From an uncultured Collinsella sp. (GTDB lineage: Bacteria; Actinomycetota; Coriobacteriia; Coriobacteriales; Coriobacteriaceae): 64,000 nt of DNA. The DNA lies in assembly GCA_958451615.1 (NCBI GenBank), contig CAUDQR010000006.1, forward strand, positions 1-64,000, given 5' to 3'. Numbering within the stretch: the stretch's first letter is position 1; each line of letters begins with the position of its first letter. This document shows positions 41,604-50,330 of the stretch, one piece after another. Position numbers and translations under genes: made by a program. Below the pieces are notes generated by a model. The model had not been told where the DNA came from, made no database searches, and saw only the letters and a list, made by a program, of their open reading frames with translations.

Positions 41604-42071
41604 TTAGTCCAAGTCAATAAACTTGGTGCTTAGGATCTTGCCGTCTTTAACGAGCATTCTGGCCATGGTGGGGCCTCGGGTGCCTCTGGGGTAGCTGGCG
41701 CTGCCCGGGTTAAGGACTAAGCAGCGGCCCACTTGGGCTTCTTTGGTTACGTGGGTGTGACCGTTGATGGCTACGTCTACGGATCCCACCGGAAGGTCTT
41801 CGCGGTAGTGGGCTACGGCGAATTTGAGGCCTTCGTAGGTAAAGAGTGCAAGACGGTCTACATCGGGGCCGTAGTCGCGGTAGTAATCGTTGTTGCCCAA
41901 GACGGCCCGCACGGGGGCGATGGTGCATAGGTGCTCGTAGTCCATCTCTGACGTGAGGTCGCCGGCGTGGATGATCAGGTCTGCGCCCTCAAGCTCATCC
42001 AAGAGCGCAGGCGATAAATAGCCGTGGGTGTCCGAGATGATGTCGATACGCTTGGCGCTTGCACTGTTCAT
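41604..42071 (-). CDS. YfcE/MJ0936 family metallophosphoesterase
   Basis: 155-residue calcineurin-like phosphodiesterase with metal-binding motifs DIISDTHG, HAGDLTSE, GNND, HYRED and NGHTH. The family hydrolyses phosphodiesters in vitro; the physiological substrate is unknown. ATG 42071 follows AAGGGATCCC; an open frame upstream has no ribosome site. Single gene between two terminators. Confidence 0.9.
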   Translation of the reverse strand: MNSASAKRIDIISDTHGYLSPALLDELEGADLIIHAGDLTSEMDYEHLCTIAPVRAVLGNNDYYRDYGPDVDRLALFTYEGLKFAVAHYREDLPVGSVDVAINGHTHVTKEAQVGRCLVLNPGSASYPRGTRGPTMARMLVKDGKILSTKFIDLD

Positions 42072-42111
42072 GGGATCCCTTCCGCAAAAAAACGATTCGG
42101 CAGATACATAC

Positions 42112-42162
42112 AAAAAAGGCCCCACGGCCCCGCAGACGATGGGTCTACAGGGCTGCGGGGCC
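42112..42162 (-). terminator. Terminator of the GT-LytS-LytTR operon
   Basis: Perfect 10-bp arms GGCCCCGCAG/CTGCGGGGCC (42126-42135, 42153-42162), then GTGGGGCC and a TTTTTT run on the minus strand (42112-42117). Confidence 0.8.
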
Positions 42163-42168
42163 AGTGTG

Positions 42169-42885
42169 CTAGAGACTCAGAGCCTTCTTGAGCGGCACGA
42201 CGCGGCGGCGCGAAACCGGCACGCGTTCGTCGACGCCCGTAATGCCCAGCTGGATGGCACCCGAGGGCACCGTCTCAACGTCCGTGACGCACGCCAGGTT
42301 GACGATATAGCGGCGGTGAACACGGAAGAAGCCAAAGTCGCAGAGCTTGGCCTCAAACTGCGCCAGCGAGGTCGTCGACAAAAAGCGATCATCGACGGTA
42401 TAGATGCAGGAGTAATCGTCCTTGGCCATGATAAAGCGAATGTCGTCCACGGGAATGAGCACCTTGCGGCCGCCCTTTTCCACCGGGATACGCTCGATGG
42501 TCACCTTGCTGTCCGTGACCGGCTTGGCGCGCTGCATAACCTTCTCGATCGCGCGATCCAAGCGAGCTTCCTCGACAGGCTTCATCAGATAATCGACGGC
42601 ATCGACGTCGAATGCCTCAACCGCATGGTCGCTATACGCAGTCACAAATACGATCGCCGGCGGATTTTTGAGCTTATGCAGTGCCTCGGCAAGTTGCAGG
42701 CCCGAGGCACCGGGCATCGAGATATCGAGAAACACGACATCCACGCGACTTTCCATAAGCATCTCGATGGCGGAGCGGACGCTCGACGCCTCCGTGATCG
42801 TGCCGATCTTGCCCGTTTGCTCGAGCAGGAAGCGAAGCTCCGAGCGAGCCGGCGCCTCATCATCCACAATCATCGCACGCAGCAT
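42169..42885 (-). CDS. LytTR family response regulator (system 1)
   Basis: 238-residue regulator: REC domain (about 1-120) with Asp8/Asp9 and phospho-acceptor Asp54 in FLDISMPG and Lys in MKPV, then a LytTR DNA-binding domain (about 135-238; FRVHRRYIVNL). ATG 42885 chosen (AAAGG 10 nt upstream); the upstream candidate codon is TTG without a site. It is 72 bp downstream of its LytS-type kinase. LytTR regulators often control cell-envelope, adhesion or transport genes. Confidence 0.93.
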   Translation of the reverse strand: MLRAMIVDDEAPARSELRFLLEQTGKIGTITEASSVRSAIEMLMESRVDVVFLDISMPGASGLQLAEALHKLKNPPAIVFVTAYSDHAVEAFDVDAVDYLMKPVEEARLDRAIEKVMQRAKPVTDSKVTIERIPVEKGGRKVLIPVDDIRFIMAKDDYSCIYTVDDRFLSTTSLAQFEAKLCDFGFFRVHRRYIVNLACVTDVETVPSGAIQLGITGVDERVPVSRRRVVPLKKALSL

Positions 42886-42957
42886 AGGGATAAAACCTTT
42901 CGTCAACTAACTACGCCGGGCATCCGTCGCATGACGTTGAGCCCGTAGCCTTTTATT

Positions 42958-44301
42958 TTACTCTTGAATGTCAAAGATGCTCTCTGACAAATCAAGATGA
43001 AGAAGCACTTTGGTGCCCTTGCCCGGCGCCGATTCGACACGCGTATAGGAGTGCGGCCCAAAAAAGCGATGGATGCGCTCCGAAATATTGTGCATGGCCA
43101 CACCGGCGCCGCCACCCTGGGGAGAGCTGGCGTCGGGACGGGCAGAGCGCTCGTCAAACAGTCTGGCGGCGGTACCCTCATCCATGCCCACGCCATTATC
43201 GGCCACGGCAATCAAGATTGCATCCTCGCCGTCTTGGTGAACGGTCACGTCGATCCTCAGGGCGTCGTCATCGCCCATACCATGACGCACGGCGTTCTCG
43301 ACAATCGGCTGGATCACGAACGCCGGCACCAGCGTATCTTCCACGTCCTCGGACACATCGAACGTCGCAAGCACGCGGTCCTCGCCAAAGCGGGCCTTCT
43401 CAAAGGTAAGGTAGCGCTTGGTCTGTGCGACCTCGCGCGAGACCGGAATAAGCGATCCCGAGTTGTCGAGTGTAGCACGATAGAACGATGAGAACTCACG
43501 AAGCAGTTCGCGGGCCCGCAGCGGGTCGGTGCGCGTAAACGATGCAATGGTGTTCAGCGTGTTGAACAGGAAGTGCGGGTTAATCTGCGCCTGCAGCGCA
43601 CGCACCTCGGCGCGCGCCGTGAGTTCCTTTTGCACCTCGAGCTCGTGGATGGCGAGCTGCGTGGACAAGATCTCGGCAAAGCCCGAGGCAAGCGCATACT
43701 GGGTACGGTCGACGGCGCGCGGGGTCTTGTAGTAGAACTTGAGCGTGCCGACGGTACGATCGCCCACCTTGATGGGGGCGATAATGCCGGCGGGAACTTG
43801 GTTGTGCGAGCCGTCCGAGCCCACGACATCCACCATACGGTTGAACGACTGCACGATGCCATGTTCGATAACGTAGCGTGTGGCAAGCGTGTGGATGGGA
43901 GTATCGGGCAGCAGTTTTTCCTCAAACTCGCCCGCGCAGGCAAGCACGTTGTCCTCGTCGGTGATGGCCACCGTCATGGCGCGCGTCTCGGGCAAAATGC
44001 GCCGGCACACCAAACGCGCCGACTCCTGCGTCAGACCGCCCTTAATGTCCTCGAGCATGGCCGAGGCCACCGAGAGCGTCTCCTCGGTGTACTGGGAGCG
44101 CACCGAATCGGGATTGAGCGTCAAAAAGATAAAGATGCACAGAAAGATGCACAGCAGCGCGCAGGCAATCACCGTGGCGATCGGCTCGATACCGGTCACC
44201 AAGGCAAAAATAAAGTACACCAGCACGCAAATGGCGCATGCAACGGCAATGATGCGAAAGATTGATATTGAACTATCGCGCTGGGCGCGGCGGTCGATCA
44301 T
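42958..44301 (-). CDS. LytS-type sensor histidine kinase (system 1)
   Basis: 447-residue membrane kinase. Two membrane spans lie at about 14-35 and 40-62 with almost no external loop, so the signal is probably sensed in the membrane or cytoplasm. A GAF-like region (about 75-215) follows, then the phospho-His243 box QINPHFLFNTLN and a HATPase domain with NAVRHGM and DNGVGMD. Its ATG overlaps the stop of the glycosyltransferase gene (ATGA), giving translational coupling. Cognate regulator is at 42169-42885. Confidence 0.93.
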   Translation of the reverse strand: MIDRRAQRDSSISIFRIIAVACAICVLVYFIFALVTGIEPIATVIACALLCIFLCIFIFLTLNPDSVRSQYTEETLSVASAMLEDIKGGLTQESARLVCRRILPETRAMTVAITDEDNVLACAGEFEEKLLPDTPIHTLATRYVIEHGIVQSFNRMVDVVGSDGSHNQVPAGIIAPIKVGDRTVGTLKFYYKTPRAVDRTQYALASGFAEILSTQLAIHELEVQKELTARAEVRALQAQINPHFLFNTLNTIASFTRTDPLRARELLREFSSFYRATLDNSGSLIPVSREVAQTKRYLTFEKARFGEDRVLATFDVSEDVEDTLVPAFVIQPIVENAVRHGMGDDDALRIDVTVHQDGEDAILIAVADNGVGMDEGTAARLFDERSARPDASSPQGGGAGVAMHNISERIHRFFGPHSYTRVESAPGKGTKVLLHLDLSESIFDIQE

Positions 44302-45485
44302 TCGGCCCCCTCCAGGATACTGATCAGTTGTGCGTCACGCCAAAGCCCGTCCATGATCTTGGGCCAAAAGCTCTGGAAACGCAGGTAGCTTGCAGCGTTT
44401 TGGCGCGCATAGGCCTTTGCCTCGCCGATACCATGGCGCCAAATGCGCAGGTAGCCCTCATGCTCGCGGGTAAACACGCTGCGGACCATAGCGGTCTTGC
44501 GCACGCGGTCGTCGAGCTCGCGCGAAATCCACGGGCCCGGGTAGGGCATGAGCGATGCCGCCGTAACGGGGATGAGCTCCTTTTGATGCGCGGCGAACGT
44601 CAACTTGGCCCGTTCGTAGTACCAACGGTATACATCCTGCATAAAGCGCGGTGAGCGCTTTTCGGACTCCGGAGGCAGATGGCGCACGGTCCACTCGTTA
44701 TCAAACCACACGTCGTAGCCAAACATACGCATGTTAAAGAGGTAATCCAAGTCCTCGCCGCGGGTGATAAACGGGTCAAAGGCCACACGCGTAAAGGCGC
44801 GGGCGTGCAGGGCCATCAGGCCGCCGCACACGTAGTTGGAGCGCGAGATGCGGGTGCCCGAGAGCGCCTTTTTCATCCAACGGTTGAACTCGATGCGCTT
44901 GGTCCACCAACGATGGCAGATGCCCGCCTTGTCCGTGGGAGCCAGCGGCGAGCCGTCGCGATCGTAGAAATAGCCGCTCTTGACCAAGATCGGCAAGCCC
45001 TGACGCGTCTGCTGCCCCAACGCATAGGTCGCGCGCTTCATAAAGTCGGCGTCGATGACAGTCTCATCGTCATCCAAAAAGATAACCGCGTCATGCCCCA
45101 GCACAGCGGCACAGGCTAGCCCCATGTTGCGGATGGCACCGTAGCCTCGCAGGCTCACGCACTCGCCCGAACCCTTGGGCGCGATCTGAGCAACCCGGTC
45201 TGCGATGCGCGAGGCCTGGGTGTTGGTGACAACGGTGACCTTGAGCGTGGGATGCGCGTCGACAATCTCGTGCACGCGCAGCGACACATCGGCTGTGGCA
45301 GAAACAGGACAGACCACCAAAAGGATGATGCGCGGGATGTCGCACACCTGCTCAAGCGAGGCCAGGCAGCGGTCGAGTTCGGGATTGTCGGCGTTGAGTC
45401 GCGTCGAATGGTCATAGGTGCCAGGGGCGTTTGCGCAAGCGTCATCGCCCGCCCAATACGTTGGAATCACGACCGTGGCGTTCAT
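44298..45485 (-). CDS. GT-A fold glycosyltransferase (family 2-like)
   Basis: 395-residue protein with N-terminal VVIPTYW, the DxD-type motif FLDDDE (about residues 135-140) and a downstream RGEDLDYL acid motif, consistent with a nucleotide-sugar glycosyltransferase. No membrane span is evident, so it is cytosolic or peripheral. Acceptor and donor are unknown. ATG 45485 follows GGGAGGGTAAGGC. It is the first gene of an operon with a LytS kinase and a LytTR regulator and overlaps the kinase gene by 4 bp, a rare pairing. Confidence 0.85.
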   Translation of the reverse strand: MNATVVIPTYWAGDDACANAPGTYDHSTRLNADNPELDRCLASLEQVCDIPRIILLVVCPVSATADVSLRVHEIVDAHPTLKVTVVTNTQASRIADRVAQIAPKGSGECVSLRGYGAIRNMGLACAAVLGHDAVIFLDDDETVIDADFMKRATYALGQQTRQGLPILVKSGYFYDRDGSPLAPTDKAGICHRWWTKRIEFNRWMKKALSGTRISRSNYVCGGLMALHARAFTRVAFDPFITRGEDLDYLFNMRMFGYDVWFDNEWTVRHLPPESEKRSPRFMQDVYRWYYERAKLTFAAHQKELIPVTAASLMPYPGPWISRELDDRVRKTAMVRSVFTREHEGYLRIWRHGIGEAKAYARQNAASYLRFQSFWPKIMDGLWRDAQLISILEGAE

Positions 45486-45506
45486 GCCTTACCCTCCCTG
45501 CAACAC

Positions 45507-45542
45507 AAAAACGGGACGCCGCCAAACACAGGCGACGCCCCG
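45507..45542 (-). terminator. Terminator of the MFS transporter gene
   Basis: Twelve-base stem with wobbles (45512-45523, 45531-45542) followed by TTTTTGTG on the minus strand, just upstream of the glycosyltransferase start. Confidence 0.75.
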
Positions 45543-45656
45543 CGACCTAGCTGATTCCATCATACCCACTTGGGCAAATCATTGCTCGCAAGTCGCAATG
45601 TTTATTGCGGATAACCCCAAAAGAGTACCGTGGACAGGCACAATAGCCGCTCGCTC

Positions 45657-46916
45657 CTATGCGGCATGCTCTGCCGCCCGAGTCATGCGGGACAGGCGGA
45701 CCAGTAGCATAAAGCCAACGACCAGCAGCACGCCAATGGAAAGGACGCCCAGCGACGGGTTGCCGGTCAGCGAGGTGACGACCGACACCAGGAAGGTGCC
45801 CATAACGCTTGCATAACGACCAAAGATGTCAAAGAAGCCGTAGTACTCGTTGGACTTTTCCTTGGGGATAATGCGGCCAAAGTAGCTACGGCTGAGCGCC
45901 TGCACACCGCCCTGGAACAGGCCGACCATAATGGCAAGCACCCAGAATTCAAAGGCGGTCTTTAGGAAGAACGCGGCGAACAGCACAATCCCCATGTAGG
46001 CGGCGACCGCCACCAGGATCATGTTGAGCGTGCCCACGCGTCCGGCGAGCTTGCCGTAGATGATGGCGGACGGAAAGGCCACGAACTGCGTAACGAGCAG
46101 CGCCAGCACCAGCTGCGTCGAATCGATGCCCAAGGCCGATCCGTAACTGGTGGCCATGGAAATGACCGTGTGCACACCGTCGATATAGAAGAAGAACGCG
46201 ATCATGTAGACCAGCACGGTCTTATTGTGGGCAATCTCGCGCATGGTGTGTCCGACCTCGGAGAACACACCGCCCACGATGTGGCCGATGGTGTCCTCGG
46301 GACCGCGCTCGCGACCGTACTTTTGCTTATAGGTGCGAATGAGCGGCAGGGTAAAGATGAGCCACCAGGCACCAGTGATGATAAACGACAGACGCGTTGC
46401 CAGCATGGTGGGGATGCCAAGAGCGGGGCCACCCATGATGAGCGCCAGGCAGATGACGAACGGCACGGTGGAACCGATGTAGCCCCAGGCATAACCCGAG
46501 CTGGACACGGCGTCCATGCGCTCGTCGGTGGTAATGTCGGGCAGCATGGCGTCGTAGAACGTCATAGAAGAGTTAAGGCCGATGGTGCACAGCACGTACA
46601 CGGTCAAAAATGCCATGGCGGACATTGGGATAGCCTGCGTCAGGCAAAGCACCAGGCCCGTGAGGAAGAAGCCCAAGAAGAACTTGATCTTGTTGCCGGC
46701 GTAGTCGGCAAGTGCGCCCAGAATGGGCATGAGCATGGCGATGACCAGCGAGGCGATCGTCTGCGCATTGCCCCAAGCGACCACCAGGTCGGCCGAGGAA
46801 GCGCCGGTATTGATGGCGTTAAAGTAAATGGGCACCACCGAGGTATTGAGCAGCACGAGGGCCGAATTGCCCACATCGTACATAACCCAGTTACGCTCGA
46901 GCTTGGTGTATTTCAT
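45657..46916 (-). CDS. MFS transporter, UMF1/Atg22-like
   Basis: 419-residue permease with about 12 membrane spans. The N-terminus LERNWVMYDVGNSALVLLNT is characteristic of the UMF1 (Atg22-like) branch, whose bacterial substrates are not established; eukaryotic Atg22 exports amino acids from the vacuole. ATG 46916 has AAGGG 10 nt upstream; the upstream ATG at 46946 lacks a site. Single gene. Confidence 0.9.
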   Translation of the reverse strand: MKYTKLERNWVMYDVGNSALVLLNTSVVPIYFNAINTGASSADLVVAWGNAQTIASLVIAMLMPILGALADYAGNKIKFFLGFFLTGLVLCLTQAIPMSAMAFLTVYVLCTIGLNSSMTFYDAMLPDITTDERMDAVSSSGYAWGYIGSTVPFVICLALIMGGPALGIPTMLATRLSFIITGAWWLIFTLPLIRTYKQKYGRERGPEDTIGHIVGGVFSEVGHTMREIAHNKTVLVYMIAFFFYIDGVHTVISMATSYGSALGIDSTQLVLALLVTQFVAFPSAIIYGKLAGRVGTLNMILVAVAAYMGIVLFAAFFLKTAFEFWVLAIMVGLFQGGVQALSRSYFGRIIPKEKSNEYYGFFDIFGRYASVMGTFLVSVVTSLTGNPSLGVLSIGVLLVVGFMLLVRLSRMTRAAEHAA

Positions 46917-47017
46917 GGACAGGGACCCTTCGTATTTGCCCGACATGCAGTTAGTTCATCGTACCCCAATTGTCCAGAAGCACCGGTAAGGATTCGGCAA
47001 AGGGGCACGCATGAGCC

Positions 47018-47962
47018 CTATTCCTCGCGGTCGAACTCCTCATCGGCATTGAGCACGCGACCGCTGTAATTGACATGGTTGGTCACGGCTTCCATATCGC
47101 CGGTCTCGATAAAGCGGGCAACCGTGCACTCGTAATCGAGCAGCGCGCGGTCAAAGACCTCGGGGAAGCTCTCGGTCGAGACTTCATCGGTAAAGGGGTT
47201 CTTCCATGCCAAGTGGCCCAGGTTGCCGGTACGCTCGGGCAGCTCGGTCGTCACGCGGTGCGCAAGGCCGTCGAGCAGCGAATAATCGTGCACCAAGCCC
47301 TCGAGCAGGGCAATCGCGCGCGTCTTGGCCGAACCGGCCGGCTCGATAGTACGGTAGAGCAGCTGCATGTCGGCTACGGCGCCGGCGTACTCCCCCGCCG
47401 GGATGTCGATACCGTACACGCGTCCGGCAACATAGCTCATCAGCACGCCGGCAACACGATTGATGCGGTCGGTCGTGACGATCTCGCCCGCCGGCGGATA
47501 ATCCTCGACCGTTGCCCCATCGCGCTTGAGCTGCAGCATCAGCACGTCCAGGTCGCTTTCGAGCACGGCGTGAACTTGGCTGCCCGAAGCCTCGAGCTCG
47601 GGATCGGAGTCCACAATGCCAAACTGCTGCTCGTAGACAAAGGGGTGAGCATTGCGGTCGAGCACATAGTGCGACAGCAGGCCCAGCGCAAAGGCGCGAC
47701 CCAGGTTGGCATCGCGCGGTTGCAGGTGCGACACGCCGTCGCGCAGACACGAGAACTGGCGCGACATACGCGAGCGGTGCATGACCTGAGCAAGCAACGT
47801 GCAATCGGAAACGCGCGGCGTGAGCATGTGGAAGAAAAACGGGTCGGGGCCCTGGTTGCCCAGGATAAAGGCAATACGCTCCTCGTCGGACGTGATAACG
47901 CCCTGCGGAAGACGGTCGATGCTTTCCTCGCCAAACAGATGATGCGTAATGAGCGCAGGCAT
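47018..47962 (-). CDS. Zinc-dependent phospholipase C family protein
   Basis: 314-residue protein related to a widespread Firmicutes/Actinobacteria group named after zinc phospholipase C. Conserved metal-binding elements visible are the N-terminal MPALITHHLFG, NQGPDPFFF and LGLLSHYVLDRNAHPFVYEQ. There is no signal peptide, so unlike clostridial phospholipase C it appears cytoplasmic; true activity is unproven. ATG 47962 follows AAAGGATCATT. Confidence 0.83.
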   Translation of the reverse strand: MPALITHHLFGEESIDRLPQGVITSDEERIAFILGNQGPDPFFFHMLTPRVSDCTLLAQVMHRSRMSRQFSCLRDGVSHLQPRDANLGRAFALGLLSHYVLDRNAHPFVYEQQFGIVDSDPELEASGSQVHAVLESDLDVLMLQLKRDGATVEDYPPAGEIVTTDRINRVAGVLMSYVAGRVYGIDIPAGEYAGAVADMQLLYRTIEPAGSAKTRAIALLEGLVHDYSLLDGLAHRVTTELPERTGNLGHLAWKNPFTDEVSTESFPEVFDRALLDYECTVARFIETGDMEAVTNHVNYSGRVLNADEEFDREE

Positions 47963-48054
47963 AATGATCCTTTCGATTTCATTCGATGCCACCCATTATG
48001 CCCACCGCGCGCCCATGCCAAACCTGCGATGGTAAACGACAGCACGCAAGCCTC

Positions 48055-48789
48055 TTACGCAAGCCCCAGGTGCGACTTGACCTCGGCAGCGCGACGGCGG
48101 GACACGGGCACCGTCGAGCTCACTCGGTCGAGCCTGAGCTCCATCAGCCCCGTGGAGCCAATCTCAACATTGTGCACGTCTTCCAAATTGACCAGGTAGC
48201 TGCGATGAACGCGAATAAAGCCCTCGGAGTCCAAGCGACGCTCGAGCGAAGAGATCGACTCATTGATCAGGTACGTTCCCTCGGCGCAGATGGCGTTGCA
48301 AAAATCGGCGCGCGCCTCAAAGTAGCAAACGTCTGCGGCGGGAATGAACACCTTTTTGCCCCCGCGGTCCACCGCCAGACGCAAAGGCTGGCGCGGAGCG
48401 TGGATAACACGACGGACGCCCAAGGCCGCCTCGATCTTGTCGAGTGCCTTTGACAGGCGTGCGTCCTCAACCGGCTTGACGACATAATCGACGGCATCGA
48501 GGTTATAGGCATCGGCCGCATACTCGGCAAATGCCGTCACAAACACCACGACCGGCGGCGTCTTTAGGTTCTGCAGCGTCTCGGCAAGCTCAATTCCCGA
48601 GCGACCGGGCATGGTAATGTCTAAAAACAACACGTCGGGCTTGTTCGACAGAATCGACTCCACGGCTTCGGTGACATTGCCCGCCTCGGCAATATGACCC
48701 ACACGCGTATCCTTTTCCAATAGATAGCGTAGCTCAGCCCTAATTGGGGGCTCGTCATCAACCACCAAGATGTTCCAGCCTTCGGACAT
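48055..48789 (-). CDS. LytTR family response regulator (system 2)
   Basis: 244-residue regulator with REC domain (Asp11/Asp12, phospho-Asp57 in FLDITMPG, VKPVEDA) and a LytTR domain (about 140-244; IRVHRSYLVNL). Clearly paralogous to the regulator at 42169-42885. It is 38 bp downstream of its kinase. ATG 48789 follows GAGGGGAAGCACAT. Confidence 0.93.
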   Translation of the reverse strand: MSEGWNILVVDDEPPIRAELRYLLEKDTRVGHIAEAGNVTEAVESILSNKPDVLFLDITMPGRSGIELAETLQNLKTPPVVVFVTAFAEYAADAYNLDAVDYVVKPVEDARLSKALDKIEAALGVRRVIHAPRQPLRLAVDRGGKKVFIPAADVCYFEARADFCNAICAEGTYLINESISSLERRLDSEGFIRVHRSYLVNLEDVHNVEIGSTGLMELRLDRVSSTVPVSRRRAAEVKSHLGLA

Positions 48790-48827
48790 ATGTGCTTCCC
48801 CTCTTTTTCTCTCAATCCAACCGCGTG

Positions 48828-50219
48828 CTACGCCGTCAACGGCGCGGGCTCATGCGGCTCGCCGTTCAGCTCGACGATGACCTGCGTTCCCACGCCCTCT
48901 TGGGACTTCACGCGCATGCCGGAATCTTCTCCGTAAAAGAAATGGATGCGCTGAAGCACGTTGAAGAGCGCCAGGCCGCAACCTCGCTTGACGGAGCCGT
49001 CGGCGGTAATGCTCTCGGGCTCCTCTCGGCGATGTTGCTCAAACAGATGCGCGCAGACCTCTTCGCTCATACCGATGCCGTCGTCCTCGACGATGATCTC
49101 CAAACCGTCATCGGTCTCGAAAGCCCTAACATGAATAGAAAGCGGCTCGGTCTCGCGCTGCGCGTGCTTGATGCAGTTTTCGAGCAGCGGCTGTAAGATA
49201 AACGGCGGCACCATGCTGTCGCGCACCTCAAAGTCGATGTCGACCGAAACGCGCAGACGGCCGTCGCCATACCGGGCCTGCATAAGATTGATATAACGAG
49301 TGCCCTGTTCCACCTCATGCTCGAGCGTGGTGAGCGTATCGGAGTCAGAAAGCGTCTGACGATAGTAATTAGAAAAGTCGATCAGCAGCGATCGCGCCTT
49401 GTCGGGCTCGGTTCGCACGAGCGACACGATAGTGCTGATGGTATTGAACAGAAAATGCGGGTCGACCTGCGACTGCAGGGCGCGCAGCTCCACGCGGGCC
49501 GTAAGCTCGTCCTGGCGCTCGAGCTCAAAGCTGGCGAGCTGCGTGGAAATGAGATCGGCAAAGCCCGAGGCCAACGCCGTCTGGCGCATATCGATGCTGC
49601 TCAGACGGGGATAATACAGCTCAAGCGTGCCCACGCAATGCCCGCGCACGGTAAGCGGTGCGACAATGCCGGCGCGCAGGCGCGGAAAGTAGCCACCCGT
49701 CTCATTGGAAGCGTCACGCGAAAACACGCTCTGCTCACCCGTCCCAATCACGTTGAGCGTGGTCTTGAGCACTACCGGGGTTCCGGCAGGGCACTTTGCC
49801 GAGTCCTCGCCCCAGCTTGCCAACACCTGTTTGCCATCGGTAAAGCAGATGGCAGAGGCGATGGTCTCGGACAGGATTATTTTAGAGGCGCCCAGGGCCG
49901 CTTCGGGCGTAAGGCCGCGCGACGTGTAGGCGAATATTTTTGATGCGATGGCGAGCGTACGGTCGGTTGCGCTCGATGTGAGGTCGTCGGGGACCACAAA
50001 GACATACGAGAAAAAGAAGCACAGCATGACCAGGCCGGCAATAACGACAACGCCCGGAACGGGATTGGGATTATCGGTTAAATCCCAGATAAGCAGCAGG
50101 ATAAGCGCCGGAACGACAATACCGAGCAGGATGGCCTGAACCACATGCTGGGCCGTACGAAAGACCTTGGTAGAGTTGTAGCTCTTGCCCAGAATCAGCC
50201 TGTTTAAATCCACCGTCAT
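48828..50219 (-). CDS. LytS-type sensor histidine kinase (system 2)
   Basis: 463-residue kinase with two membrane spans (about 27-47 and 56-76), a GAF-like cytoplasmic region (about 85-230), phospho-His255 in QVDPHFLFNT and a HATPase domain with ENCIKHAQ and EDDGIGMSEE. Paralogous to system 1. The ATG at 50219 lies only 0-2 nt after AAGAGGGG; the in-frame GTG at 50213 has better spacing and may be the true start. It lies next to the amidohydrolase/APC permease genes, which it might regulate, though a terminator separates them. Confidence 0.91.
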   Translation of the reverse strand: MTVDLNRLILGKSYNSTKVFRTAQHVVQAILLGIVVPALILLLIWDLTDNPNPVPGVVVIAGLVMLCFFFSYVFVVPDDLTSSATDRTLAIASKIFAYTSRGLTPEAALGASKIILSETIASAICFTDGKQVLASWGEDSAKCPAGTPVVLKTTLNVIGTGEQSVFSRDASNETGGYFPRLRAGIVAPLTVRGHCVGTLELYYPRLSSIDMRQTALASGFADLISTQLASFELERQDELTARVELRALQSQVDPHFLFNTISTIVSLVRTEPDKARSLLIDFSNYYRQTLSDSDTLTTLEHEVEQGTRYINLMQARYGDGRLRVSVDIDFEVRDSMVPPFILQPLLENCIKHAQRETEPLSIHVRAFETDDGLEIIVEDDGIGMSEEVCAHLFEQHRREEPESITADGSVKRGCGLALFNVLQRIHFFYGEDSGMRVKSQEGVGTQVIVELNGEPHEPAPLTA

Positions 50220-50245
50220 CCCCTCTTGTCCTTAGCACCCATAGC

Positions 50246-50272
50246 AATAAAGAGGGCCGCAAGCGACCCTCT
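50246..50272 (-). terminator. Terminator of the amidohydrolase gene
   Basis: AGAGGG/CCCTCT stem with inner GC pairs (50251-50272) followed by TTTATTGC on the minus strand. Confidence 0.75.
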
Positions 50273-50330
50273 CCATTGCATTATGCAATCAAAAACTGTG
50301 TTTTACATCAAGCCATCGACAAACGGTATC

